Below are positions 52,132 through 60,926 of a DNA stretch of 64,000 bases, piece after piece. Every line of letters starts with the position of its first letter. Positions within the stretch are counted from its first letter, which is position 1. The stretch comes from JBLXBZ01 sp048265185. GTDB taxonomy: Bacteria > Pseudomonadota > Alphaproteobacteria > Rhizobiales > Stappiaceae. A program made the position numbers and the translations under genes. The notes under the pieces are model-generated. The model worked only from the letters and a program-made list of their open reading frames with translations, was not told the origin of the DNA and did not search any database. The stretch covers positions 434,001 through 498,000 of the forward strand of contig JBLXBZ010000001.1 of NCBI GenBank assembly GCA_048265185.1, given 5' to 3'.

Positions 52132-53361
52132 ATGACGTCACCCGCCGAACCTCATTCGTCACCCGCCACCGATATCGTTGTGGTGGGCGCCGGCCCGTCC
52201 GGCATGGCTTGCGCTCTTATGCTGGCGCGCTCCGGGTTCAAAACGGCGCTGGTCGCGCCCGCCGTGAATACTGAGGACGGAAGAACCACCGCCCTGCTCG
52301 ACGCGTCGGTTGAAATGCTCAAGTCAATCGATTTATGGCACGAGCTGGAGCCGCATTGCGCACCTTTGCGCCACATGCGCATCATTGACGCGACGAAACG
52401 CTTGATCCGCGCGCCGGAAGTCGTCTTCGACTCCATGGAGTTAAAGCTCGCCGCATTCGGTTATAATATCGAAAACCGCTCGCTGAACGAAGTCTTATCG
52501 CAAAAATGCTTGGCGGAGCCAAATTTGCGACGCGTTTCCGCTCGTCTCGAGAATTTGTCGCTTGCAGCCGATGAAGCCGCATTACGGCTGGATACGGGAG
52601 AGATAATATCCGCGCATTTCGTGGTTGGCGCCGATGGTCGGAATTCGAAAGTGCGGGAGGCCGCCGGAATTGAATCTTCACAGTGGCGCTATCCCCAGCA
52701 AGCCGTGGTTCTCAACCTGACCCACGAGCATCCCCATCACAATCATTCAACTGAATTCCACCAAACGACGGGCCCTTTCACGCTGGTGCCCCTCCCGGGC
52801 AAGCGCTCCTCTCTCGTGTGCGTCGTCGCGCCGGAAACGGCGAACGATCTGATGGCGCTGAGCGATGAAGAGCTTGCGCTTGAAATGGAGCGGCGCGCGC
52901 ACTCGATTTACGGTAAGATGAGCGTATCCAGCCCGCGTCAATCATTTCCGCTAGGCGGAATGAGCGCTAAGAAACTAGCCGCCAATCGTTGCGTTCTGAT
53001 CGGGGAAGCGGCGCATGTCTTCCCCCCCATTGGCGCTCAAGGCCTCAATCTGGGTCTTCGCGACGTGGCGGCTCTGGCGAATTTGCTGAAGCCTTATACC
53101 GGACGCATAGAGCAGCTCGGCGAACAAACCGTGCCGGACGCTTATGAGCGGGCGCGGCGAAGCGACGTAATGACCCGCACCATGGCGGTGGATCTTTTAA
53201 ACCGCTCCTTGCTCAGCGAGCTGTTTCCCGTTCAGGCGTTTCGCAGCGCAGGGCTTTACGCAGCAGGAAAGATTCCGCCCCTTAGACGTTTCTTGATGCG
53301 CGAAGGCGTCGCTCCAATGCTGGCCAGATCTCGTCATACGCAAAGTCTGGATCAGTTCTAG
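52132..53361 (+). CDS. UbiH/UbiF/Coq6-family FAD-dependent hydroxylase
   Basis: A 409-residue flavoprotein monooxygenase that probably hydroxylates the ubiquinone ring. FAD motifs are IVVVGAGPSGMACALML (dinucleotide fold), GADGRNSKVREAAGI and RCVLIGEAAHVFPPIGAQG (GD/GE motif). The ring position (C1, C5 or C6) cannot be told from sequence. The gene has its own promoter and is not in an operon with other ubi genes. It diverges from the DUF2182 gene and is convergent with the AEC transporter gene. Confidence 0.88.
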   Translation: MTSPAEPHSSPATDIVVVGAGPSGMACALMLARSGFKTALVAPAVNTEDGRTTALLDASVEMLKSIDLWHELEPHCAPLRHMRIIDATKRLIRAPEVVFDSMELKLAAFGYNIENRSLNEVLSQKCLAEPNLRRVSARLENLSLAADEAALRLDTGEIISAHFVVGADGRNSKVREAAGIESSQWRYPQQAVVLNLTHEHPHHNHSTEFHQTTGPFTLVPLPGKRSSLVCVVAPETANDLMALSDEELALEMERRAHSIYGKMSVSSPRQSFPLGGMSAKKLAANRCVLIGEAAHVFPPIGAQGLNLGLRDVAALANLLKPYTGRIEQLGEQTVPDAYERARRSDVMTRTMAVDLLNRSLLSELFPVQAFRSAGLYAAGKIPPLRRFLMREGVAPMLARSRHTQSLDQF

Positions 53362-53396
53362 AGGCTACAGCGCATATGGTTCGCCTGTAGGCAACG

Positions 53397-54350
53397 TCAC
53401 AGCCCCGGCAAAAGGCTCTCGCTGAGAATATACAAAACCCCGGTGACCGTGACGGTCGACACAATGGTTCCGATAAGAATCAGGCTGGAGGCGCGTTGGG
53501 TATAAACGCCATATTGCTGAGCGAGAACAAAAACATTGGCGGCGGGCGGCAAACAGGCCATCAAGACTGCGGTCGCCAGCCAAATTGGATCAAAGCCTCC
53601 TATCGCGCTCAAGACGATATAAACCAAGATCGGGTGCAGGATGAGTTTCACCGTCAGAAGAAGCGGCAACTCAACGGGAACGCGGCCGATGGGTTGCAAC
53701 GCAATGGTGACGCCCATGGCGAACAGCGCGCAAGGCGCCGCCGCGTTGCGCAGAAACGTCAACAAGGTGTTCACCGCTTCAGGCGGTTGAAACTGGACGG
53801 CGGCCGCGAAAACTCCAGCGATCGTGGCGACGATGAAAGGGTGCGTAAAAATGCGCCAAGCCACTTTCGCCGCCAGATTGAGAGGCTTTTCCTCCCGCGC
53901 TCCGCTAAGGGACATGAACAAAGGCGCCAGAATGAACAGCAATGTATTGTCGAAACAAAAGATGAGCGCGGTAGGCACCGCCGCCGCCGGCCCCAGCACC
54001 GCAAGGGTCAAGCCCGCTCCCATATAGCCAATATTCGAATAAGCGCCGCCCATGGCCTGTATGGTCGCCTCGGGAATTTTCCCGCCGGAGGAAAACATCC
54101 CAATGCCAAACGCTAACGCGAAAGCGCAACATGTGGCGAAGGTAGCCCCCGCCACATAACTGAAATTGGCCAACTCCTCGATGGGCGTTTCCGATATGAG
54201 TTGAAAAAACAGCGCTGGCAACGCCATGTAGATAATGAAAAAATTCATCCACTCGAGGCCTGACGCCGGGATCTTTTTCAATCGTCCCGCAATAACGCCG
54301 AGAAAGATCAAACCGAAAAATGGCAAAGCCAACGAAATGACGTTTTCCAT
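53397..54350 (-). CDS. AEC-family (auxin-efflux-carrier-like) transporter
   Basis: A 317-residue inner-membrane carrier with about ten segments, the AEC layout of two five-helix halves. Family features are the N-terminal PFFGLIFLGVIAGRLKKI, AYSNIGYMGAGLTLAVLGPAA (Asn in the crossed helix) and LMACLPPAANVFVLAQQYGV in the second half. Bacterial relatives carry malonate, malate or other small acids; the substrate here is unknown. ATG 54350 follows AGGTAACC; the frame from 54398 is longer but unmatched. It diverges from the acyltransferase gene. Confidence 0.88.
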   Translation of the reverse strand: MENVISLALPFFGLIFLGVIAGRLKKIPASGLEWMNFFIIYMALPALFFQLISETPIEELANFSYVAGATFATCCAFALAFGIGMFSSGGKIPEATIQAMGGAYSNIGYMGAGLTLAVLGPAAAVPTALIFCFDNTLLFILAPLFMSLSGAREEKPLNLAAKVAWRIFTHPFIVATIAGVFAAAVQFQPPEAVNTLLTFLRNAAAPCALFAMGVTIALQPIGRVPVELPLLLTVKLILHPILVYIVLSAIGGFDPIWLATAVLMACLPPAANVFVLAQQYGVYTQRASSLILIGTIVSTVTVTGVLYILSESLLPGL

Positions 54351-54577
54351 AGAGGTTACCTGTCCGGGAAGGTTAGCTTTCAGAGCTGCGCTTGCCATCT
54401 GAAAGAAGCTTGAGTAAGCACCGGATGGGTAGCGACTTCATTCGCTAGGGTCAATAACGTCCAGCCATGTAAACGAGTTTGGGCGCCGATTGAGACGTCT
54501 AACATTTGAGCGTCGTCCGCTTGGTCGCATCGACTACGGCGTCAGAAAGATTAATATTCGTGACTTCGGATTATCGC

Positions 54578-55468
54578 ATGGAGCTTCGCTATCGGATCGA
54601 ATGGCTGGGCTTGAAAGTCGCCATCGCCTTAATACGCATGTTTCCATTAGACGCGGCGTCATGGGTATGCGGCAAACTCTGGCGATTGTTTGCGCCCTTT
54701 AATGGTCGCCATGCTCGCGCATTAGCGCATCTGGAAGCCTCCTTCCCTGATAAAAACCTGCAAGAGCGCCAGAGAATCGCGTTCGATATGTGGGAGAACC
54801 TCGGCCGCGTCATGGCTGAAAGTCTTCAATTGGATCGCATTCTGGCCCAACCGGACCGAGTCGAAGTTGATTTTTCCCACATCGCCGAAACGGTCGCCGC
54901 CCACAAGGGAAATTGCGTCGTCGTCTCAATGCATCATGGAAACTGGGAGCTAGGGGGGCTGGGCGCAGGTCTGGCAGGTATGAAGCCGGCCGGAATCTAT
55001 CAGGCTCTATCTAACCCTTTGTCGGACCGCCTGTTGCAACGTTATAGAAAACCGCTTTATCCAGCCGGTCTATATCCCAAAGGACATCAAACGGCGCGCA
55101 GGATACTCTCGCATGTCCGCGCCGGCGGCGCCTGCACGCTAATGGCGGATTTGCGCGACGGACGCGGCGTCGAAGTCTCATTCTTCGGCCACTCCGCCTA
55201 CGCGACCCCCTTCCCCGCGACCTTGGCGCGCGCGACCGGCGCGCCGATTATTGCAGGCCGGGTCACGCGTTTAGAAGGAGCCCGTTTTCGCATCGACGCA
55301 CAGGTGGTGGAGTGCCCGGTCACGACCGACAGAAAGGCGGATATCCAAGCCGCAACGCAAAATATTCATGACCTATTTGAGAAATGGATTCGAGAAGACC
55401 CAGCGCAATGGATGTGGATTCACCGTAAATGGGCGAAACCAAAGCGAAAAAAACGCAAAATAAAATGA
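54578..55468 (+). CDS. Lysophospholipid acyltransferase family protein (LpxL/HtrB-like)
   Basis: A 296-residue, membrane-associated acyltransferase of the lipid-A late-acyltransferase group. The catalytic H-x4-D/E motif appears as MHHGNWELGG, followed by IYQALSNPLSDRLLQRYRKP and LMADLRDGRGVEVSFFGH, which match LpxL/HtrB proteins. A hydrophobic N-terminal segment provides membrane anchoring. It may acylate lipid A or another lipid acceptor such as ornithine lipid. The C-terminus is Lys-rich. The start is uncertain: ATG 54578 is chosen (MELRYRIEWLG); upstream in-frame alternatives begin at 54506. Confidence 0.85.
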   Translation: MELRYRIEWLGLKVAIALIRMFPLDAASWVCGKLWRLFAPFNGRHARALAHLEASFPDKNLQERQRIAFDMWENLGRVMAESLQLDRILAQPDRVEVDFSHIAETVAAHKGNCVVVSMHHGNWELGGLGAGLAGMKPAGIYQALSNPLSDRLLQRYRKPLYPAGLYPKGHQTARRILSHVRAGGACTLMADLRDGRGVEVSFFGHSAYATPFPATLARATGAPIIAGRVTRLEGARFRIDAQVVECPVTTDRKADIQAATQNIHDLFEKWIREDPAQWMWIHRKWAKPKRKKRKIK

Positions 55469-55491
55469 CTAAACGCAGCCTTGCCCCCTGC

Positions 55492-55517
55492 ACGCCGACT
55501 TTTTTCCAAATCGGCGT
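55492..55517 (+). terminator. Hairpin after the acyltransferase gene
   Basis: ACGCCGA and TCGGCGT pair around a loop containing a T run. It lies 23 bases after the stop, ahead of the mcl gene. Confidence 0.5.
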
Positions 55518-55590
55518 TTGCGCCGCAGCAAAGGGCGTATACTCTTAAAACCGTTGATCTTTGATGCTTACGCCAAAGAGGACGAATGCA

Positions 55591-56640
55591 ATGCCCATGC
55601 AGAAAACGCCGCGCGCCTTTTACCAGCCGCTCGCCATAGGCGCTCCAGCGCCGTTACGCGAACTTCCCGTTCGCCTCGAACGAATGATTCACTTCATTCC
55701 GCCTCACCTTGAGAAAATGCGCGCGAAAGTCCCCAGCCTGATCGCGAGCGTAGACGTGATTTTGGGAAATCTAGAAGACGCCATTCCAGCAGATCAAAAA
55801 GCCGCGGCGCGAAGCGGCTTCATCGAAATGGCGCGAGAGAATGACTTCGGCGACACCGGGTTATGGACCCGCGTCAACTGTCTCAATAGCCCGTGGTTCC
55901 TGGATGATTTGCTGGAGATTATGCCAGCTGTGGGCGATAAGCTCGACGTCATCATGCTGCCGAAAGTTGAGGGGCCGTGGGACATTCACTATCTCGACCA
56001 GCTTTTGGCTCAGCTGGAAGCGCGCGCGGGCGTTGTCAAACCAATCCTGATTCACGCCATATTGGAAACGGCGGAGGGGGTGAAAAACGTTGAGAGCATC
56101 GCCACCGCGAGCCCGCGAATGCATGGCATGAGCCTCGGCCCAGCGGACTTGGCGGCTTCTCGTGGCATGAAGACCACCCGCGTTGGCGGCGGTCATCCAG
56201 ATTATTCGGTTCTTGCGGATAAATCGGATGACGGACAGCGCGCGGGCTTTCAGCAAGACTTATGGCATTACACGGTGGCGAAAATGGTCGACGCCTGCGC
56301 CGCCGCCGGAATTAAAGCGTTTTATGGGCCCTTCGGCGATTTTTCCGATCCTGACGCCTGCGAGGCGCAGTTTCGAAACGCGTTCTTGATGGGATGCGTC
56401 GGCGCATGGTCGCTTCACCCTTCGCAGGTCGCCATCGCAAAGCGTGTGTTCAGTCCCGATCCCGCCGAATTCGCCTTTGCCGCTCGCATCCTCAAGGCCA
56501 TGCCCGATGGAACCGGCGCCGTGATGATCGACGGTAAAATGCAGGACGACGCCACATGGAAACAAGCGAAGGTTATTTGCGACCTGGCCCAACTTGTGGC
56601 GAATAAGGATCAAGAGTATGCAGACACCTATAAAAGTTAA
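55591..56640 (+). CDS. mcl: L-malyl-CoA / beta-methylmalyl-CoA lyase
   Basis: A 349-residue HpcH/HpaI aldolase-citrate lyase family enzyme. Closely related enzymes cleave malyl-CoA and methylmalyl-CoA to glyoxylate plus acetyl- or propionyl-CoA. Signature stretches are NLEDAIPADQKAAAR, DVIMLPKVEGPWDIHY, MHGMSLGPADLAASRGMKTT and MIDGKMQDDATWKQAKVI. These resemble, from memory, the ~348-residue Chloroflexus-type lyase more than the ~320-residue Rhodobacter-type. It fits the ethylmalonyl-CoA or 3-hydroxypropionate route; partner genes are not in the window. ATG 55591 is used. Confidence 0.9.
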   Translation: MPMQKTPRAFYQPLAIGAPAPLRELPVRLERMIHFIPPHLEKMRAKVPSLIASVDVILGNLEDAIPADQKAAARSGFIEMARENDFGDTGLWTRVNCLNSPWFLDDLLEIMPAVGDKLDVIMLPKVEGPWDIHYLDQLLAQLEARAGVVKPILIHAILETAEGVKNVESIATASPRMHGMSLGPADLAASRGMKTTRVGGGHPDYSVLADKSDDGQRAGFQQDLWHYTVAKMVDACAAAGIKAFYGPFGDFSDPDACEAQFRNAFLMGCVGAWSLHPSQVAIAKRVFSPDPAEFAFAARILKAMPDGTGAVMIDGKMQDDATWKQAKVICDLAQLVANKDQEYADTYKS

Positions 56641-56656
56641 TCGGGTAAATGGATTA

Positions 56657-56686
56657 CTTGACATTACGCCGACAAAATGGGTTTAA
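56657..56686 (+). promoter_or_regulatory. Candidate heat-shock/housekeeping promoter of hspQ
   Basis: CTTGACA (the -35 TTGACA at 56658-56663), a 17-base spacer and GTTTAA at 56681-56686 lie about 50 bases ahead of hspQ and just after mcl. The CTTGAC element is also the alphaproteobacterial sigma-32-type -35. Promoter identity is inferred from pattern only. Confidence 0.4.
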
Positions 56687-56735
56687 GAACAGACTTACAA
56701 CCGTCACTTTTAATAGAAAATGATCTAAATAAAAA

Positions 56736-57059
56736 ATGCGAACAGCTCGGTTTAATATTGGTCAGGTCGTCCGTCATCGTATCCATCCGTTTCGGGGGGT
56801 TATCTTTGACGTGGACCCGACATTCAATAATTCGGAAGAATGGTGGAATTCTATTCCAAAGGATTCTCGCCCTCATAGGGATCAACCATTTTATCACTTG
56901 CTCGCGGAAAATGAAGAAACAGAGTATATCGCTTATGTCTCGGAGCAAAACTTGGAGCCAGACGAAAGCGGCGAGCCTATTCGGCACCAACAATTGAGCG
57001 AAATCTTCGAAGAACAGCCCGATGGCTCGTATCGACCTTGGGAAGTTGACTTTCATTAA
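56736..57059 (+). CDS. hspQ: Heat-shock protein HspQ
   Basis: A 107-residue HspQ (YccV, hemimethylated-DNA-binding-like) protein. In Enterobacteria HspQ is a heat-shock protein linked to Lon-type proteolysis. Features are FNIGQVVRHRIHPFRGVIFD, the EEWWNSIPKDSRP block, QPFYHLLAENEETEYIAYVS and SEIFEEQPDGSY. Length matches. It has its own candidate promoter after mcl, so it may be expressed separately under stress. It is convergent with the ExoR-like gene. Confidence 0.94.
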   Translation: MRTARFNIGQVVRHRIHPFRGVIFDVDPTFNNSEEWWNSIPKDSRPHRDQPFYHLLAENEETEYIAYVSEQNLEPDESGEPIRHQQLSEIFEEQPDGSYRPWEVDFH

Positions 57060-57191
57060 TGGCGAGAACAAGCTGCTGAGCTCTAAATTTCAGGTATGTC
57101 TCACTTGAGCGGAAATAGGGATTTTTCTTTGAATTCCCATTCTGAAGCGAACGTCTCTATGGAATTTTACGCCTTGAGTTTCTTATATGAT

Positions 57192-58052
57192 TCAATTTGC
57201 AGCGGCGGTGATGGCATGTCCGTGTTGCACGGCCCAGCGGTTAGCTTTGGCGACCGCGTTGCGGCGAACGGCTTCATCGGCTAACCCGAAATAGCGCTCC
57301 TGAAGTTCGACTACCCAGTGGTTTTCCGGGCTTGTCGCATTTTTGCGGGCCACCGTCAGCCACATCAGGCCAAAAACGTCTCTCTGACCGTTAAAATCCG
57401 GTCCCAGAAGCAATTCACCCAAGCGCGCCTGCGCGGCGATATGTCCCTTTTCAGCCGCGAGTTTCAGCCATCTTGCAGCCATATGGCTTGAACGCTCCGG
57501 CTCGGAAAGATAAAGCATTCCCAAATGAAACTGGGCGTCCGCATCACCGAAATAAGAAGCCGCATATGTATAAAAATCACGTGCGCGTTTGATGTTCGGC
57601 TTGATCGCGCTATCAACAATTCCGGTTTGATAATAGCCGCCAAGGGCGACAAAGGCGCTGGCCACGAAAGGAGCGCTTGAAGAACCTGGCGTTTCTTCCG
57701 CGTAATCAGTCGCAACTTGTCTGAAATATTCAAACGCTTTTTCATCATCCTCAGCGACGCCGTCGCCTACAGCATACATTTGCCCCAACTTCCAGGCGGC
57801 CATCGGGTGCCCTTGCTTTGCCGCGAAAGTTAGAGAATCGAGTGCCTGCCCTTTGTTGCCCGCATAATAAGCCTGAGCCCCGCGGCGCAAGGCTTCGCTC
57901 GGCGATAAATCTGAAAGAGTAATCGAGCCGCCCGTTATGGCTTTGCGCTCATCAAGAGCGTGCGCCGAAGATGCAGCCACGACACATGAGATCGCACACC
58001 ATAATGTAATGGCGTTAGAATATTTCGTTATGAAAATTCGTATCGCAAACAC
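57192..58052 (-). CDS. exoR: ExoR-like Sel1-repeat exported regulator
   Basis: 286 residues with a Sec signal peptide (residues ~10-33, ending SSAHAL). The mature protein is made of Sel1-type TPR repeats: GQALDSLTFAAKQGHPMAAWKLGQMY (shown in parts as AAKQGHPMAAWKLG), FGDADAQFHLGMLY, LAAEKGHIAAQARLGELLL. In rhizobia ExoR is periplasmic and restrains the ExoS/ChvI two-component system that controls exopolysaccharide and motility. ExoS/ChvI are not in the window, and a general Sel1 protein cannot be excluded. It is convergent with hspQ and diverges from parE. Confidence 0.8.
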   Translation of the reverse strand: MFAIRIFITKYSNAITLWCAISCVVAASSAHALDERKAITGGSITLSDLSPSEALRRGAQAYYAGNKGQALDSLTFAAKQGHPMAAWKLGQMYAVGDGVAEDDEKAFEYFRQVATDYAEETPGSSSAPFVASAFVALGGYYQTGIVDSAIKPNIKRARDFYTYAASYFGDADAQFHLGMLYLSEPERSSHMAARWLKLAAEKGHIAAQARLGELLLGPDFNGQRDVFGLMWLTVARKNATSPENHWVVELQERYFGLADEAVRRNAVAKANRWAVQHGHAITAAAN

Positions 58053-58682
58053 TCTTAAACACCTTCCAGACTCTCAAAAGAGCCTTGACCCCGATAAACC
58101 GGATCACATTCGTATCGCCGCCACTCAGCAATAATAAAATCACTGGCGTGACCTGATGCTGCTGCGAGCTTTAACCTGCTCAACAACTAAGACATAAATT
58201 CGTTTAATCATGGCCGAAAGGCGGCGATAACCGCCTTGCAGCCTGAGCGAGTCGCTATCGATACGCACTGTTGCGTTCGAGCAACAAATAAATAAACCTA
58301 TGAGTGCGTTGCTGTATTTTATCAACCTGTGCGGAGCTTTATTGGTTGCGCCATGCTAGTTTGATATCAAAATCAGAATTGCACTCGCTGTCAGCAAAGG
58401 CGCAATATACAAATTCAGCTCGATTTTTATTCGAGCTTTGAAAAACCATCGTCAGAGTGACCATTATTTTCTTTGACAGGTATTCCAGTCATAGAAACGA
58501 AATTTATTAATAAAATAATTTTATTACTGTTTACAATGTGTTACAAAGTTATTTTTATATCTTGAAAAGAAACTTTGCTGAAGCATCAGACACCTGCAAA
58601 AATTACGCAATGATTCGACGCGCGCCGTTTTAATGGTGCGAACACGCCGTTCCTAAGCTTGACCGAGGCCCTGACACCAAAG
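58053..58682. promoter_or_regulatory. 630-base gap between exoR and parE with a long AT-rich dyad
   Basis: No gene is supported here. The right part (about 58490-58570) is very AT-rich, and TAATAAAAT-A-ATTTTATTA at 58509-58527 is a perfect 9-base-arm palindrome, with TTACAA repeats (TTTACAATGTGTTACAA) just after it. It lies ~160 bases ahead of parE. A separate GC-rich dyad AAGGCGG-CGATAA-CCGCCTT is at 58218-58237. These could be operators or RNA hairpins. Confidence 0.4.
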
Positions 58683-60764
58683 ATGAACGACAAGGACGAT
58701 TTATTCGCAACCGCAGACGGCGCGCCAAACCGCAAACCGGCCACAAGAGAGAAAAACTCTTCGCCTGCTGATCTGCAACCTACGTCCAAGGCATCCAAGC
58801 CCAAAACCAAAGCGGCTACGTCGGCGACCTCTGAAAACGCCTATACAGCCGCGGACATCGAAGTTCTTGAAGGCTTGGAGCCTGTCCGGCGTCGGCCTGG
58901 GATGTATATTGGCGGCACAGATGAAAAAGCGCTGCACCATCTTTTTGCGGAAGTTATTGATAACTCGATGGATGAAGCAGTGGCTGGCCACGCCAGCTGG
59001 ATTGAGGTTGATTTGGGAGCGGATGGTTATTTGACCGTCAACGACAATGGTCGCGGCATTCCTATAGATCCTCACCCGAAGTTCAAAAATCGTTCCGCCC
59101 TTGAAGTCATCATGACCACTCTACACGCTGGCGGAAAATTCGACAGCAAGGTTTATGAAACCTCCGGCGGACTTCATGGGGTTGGCATTTCAGTCGTCAA
59201 CGCCCTTTCCGAAGAACTCGTGGTTGAAGTCGCTAGGTCGAGAAAACTTTATCGGCAGGTATTCCGTCGCGGTCTGGCGATTGGCGGGCTTGAGACCGTG
59301 GGCGACGTTCACAACCGACGCGGAACGGTGGTGCGTTTCAAACCTGATGCGGAAATTTTTGGGGCCAAGGCCCGCTTTTCTCCCTCACGTCTGTTCACGA
59401 TGGCCCGTTCAAAGGCTTATTTATTCTCCGGCGTGGAAATACGCTGGAAATGTTCTCCTGAATTAATCGGCGACAAGGATCCAACGCCAACCGAGGCCGT
59501 TTTCCATTTTCCCAACGGCTTGAAGGACTATCTCAGCGAATCTTTGGGCAAAGAACGACGCGTCATCGACGACGTGTTCGCCGGCCGAACAGCAAATTCA
59601 GGCCGTCATGGTTCTGTTGAATGGGCGGTTTCCTGGTTTGCTGGAGACGGATTTGTTCGATCGTACTGTAATACGGTTCCCACGCCTGAAGGAGGAACCC
59701 ATGAAACCGGGTTACGCTATGCCTTGCTGCGCGGTTTGAAAGCTTACGGCGAACTTACGGGGAATAAAAAAGCGGCGGTTATAACCAGCGACGACATTAT
59801 GACGTCAGGCGCCGCAATGCTTTCCGTTTTCATTCGGGAGCCAGAGTTTGTTGGGCAAACCAAGGACAAGCTCGCCTCAAACGAAGCCACGCGCATTGTC
59901 GAAAACGCCGTGCGCGACGCATTTGATCATTGGCTGACCGCATCGCCCAATCAAGCCAACAAGCTTTTGGAATGGGTGATTGAACGCGCCGACGAACGCC
60001 TGCGCCGGCGTCAGGAAAAAGACGTCGCCAGAAAAACCGCCGTTCGGAAACTTAGACTACCGGGGAAACTGGCGGATTGCTCCACAAGTCAGGCGATCGG
60101 CACCGAATTATTTTTAGTCGAGGGAGACAGCGCGGGAGGCTCGGCGAAACAGGCGCGAAATCGTAAAAATCAGGCGATTTTACCGCTTCGCGGAAAAATT
60201 CTAAATGTCGCCAACGCTGGCCGTGACAAACTTGCGGCGAACCAGCAATTGGCGGATCTCATTCAGGCTTTGGGGTGTGGCAGCGGCTCTCGTTATGTGG
60301 ACAAGGATCTGCGATATGAAAAAGTCGTGATCATGACCGATGCGGACGTTGACGGCGCGCATATCGCCTCTCTTTTGATAACGTTTTTCTACCGTGAAAT
60401 GCCGGACTTGATACGCAACGACCATCTGTATCTGGCCGTTCCACCGCTATATCGCATCAGTCAAGGTGGGAAGACCGTTTATGCGAAAGATGACGCGCAT
60501 AAGGATCAGCTGATCAAAACAGTTTTTAAAAGCCGAGGAAAAATCGACGTGGGCCGCTTCAAAGGGTTGGGGGAAATGCTTCCCGCTCAATTGAAGGAAA
60601 CCACAATGGACCCGGCGAAGCGCACCTTGCTAAAGGTGCAAATTACTGACATCGAAGAAAGCCTCACTAGCCAGTGCGTCGAGCGATTGATGGGAAACAA
60701 GCCCGAGGCGCGGTTTAACTTCATACAGGAAAACGCGGAGTTCGCGGTTGACTTGGATATATAA
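58683..60764 (+). CDS. parE: DNA topoisomerase IV subunit B
   Basis: 693 residues. The ATPase subunit of topo IV, which separates replicated chromosomes. Motifs: RRRPGMYIGGTDEKALHH, EVIDNSMDEAV, GGLHGVGISVVNAL (GHKL ATPase), then the TOPRIM region with EGDSAGGSAKQARN, PLRGKILNV and DADVDGAHIASLL, and C-terminal RFKGLGEMLPAQL. It lacks the longer insertion typical of GyrB, and its C-terminus matches ParE. A ~65-residue polar N-terminal extension precedes the ATPase fold. ATG 58683 is used; an upstream TTG at 58659 is possible. Confidence 0.93.
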   Translation: MNDKDDLFATADGAPNRKPATREKNSSPADLQPTSKASKPKTKAATSATSENAYTAADIEVLEGLEPVRRRPGMYIGGTDEKALHHLFAEVIDNSMDEAVAGHASWIEVDLGADGYLTVNDNGRGIPIDPHPKFKNRSALEVIMTTLHAGGKFDSKVYETSGGLHGVGISVVNALSEELVVEVARSRKLYRQVFRRGLAIGGLETVGDVHNRRGTVVRFKPDAEIFGAKARFSPSRLFTMARSKAYLFSGVEIRWKCSPELIGDKDPTPTEAVFHFPNGLKDYLSESLGKERRVIDDVFAGRTANSGRHGSVEWAVSWFAGDGFVRSYCNTVPTPEGGTHETGLRYALLRGLKAYGELTGNKKAAVITSDDIMTSGAAMLSVFIREPEFVGQTKDKLASNEATRIVENAVRDAFDHWLTASPNQANKLLEWVIERADERLRRRQEKDVARKTAVRKLRLPGKLADCSTSQAIGTELFLVEGDSAGGSAKQARNRKNQAILPLRGKILNVANAGRDKLAANQQLADLIQALGCGSGSRYVDKDLRYEKVVIMTDADVDGAHIASLLITFFYREMPDLIRNDHLYLAVPPLYRISQGGKTVYAKDDAHKDQLIKTVFKSRGKIDVGRFKGLGEMLPAQLKETTMDPAKRTLLKVQITDIEESLTSQCVERLMGNKPEARFNFIQENAEFAVDLDI

Positions 60765-60926
60765 AAAAGAACTGTTTCGCACGGTTCATTAAACCCTGTG
60801 GGCAAGTTGTTTGTCTTGAACATAAACAATGCGACGCAATTTTTTTATTTGTTTCAAGCTGACGTCATCATGAGGTGACGTATTCAGCCATATCGACGTA
60901 GTTATGATCGAGAAAGTTCGCTTTGG

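Noticed and set aside
58140..58325. A 61-residue open frame on the minus strand upstream of parE
   Set aside because: No ribosome site, biased composition and no known family; it also contains the GC dyad at 58218-58237.
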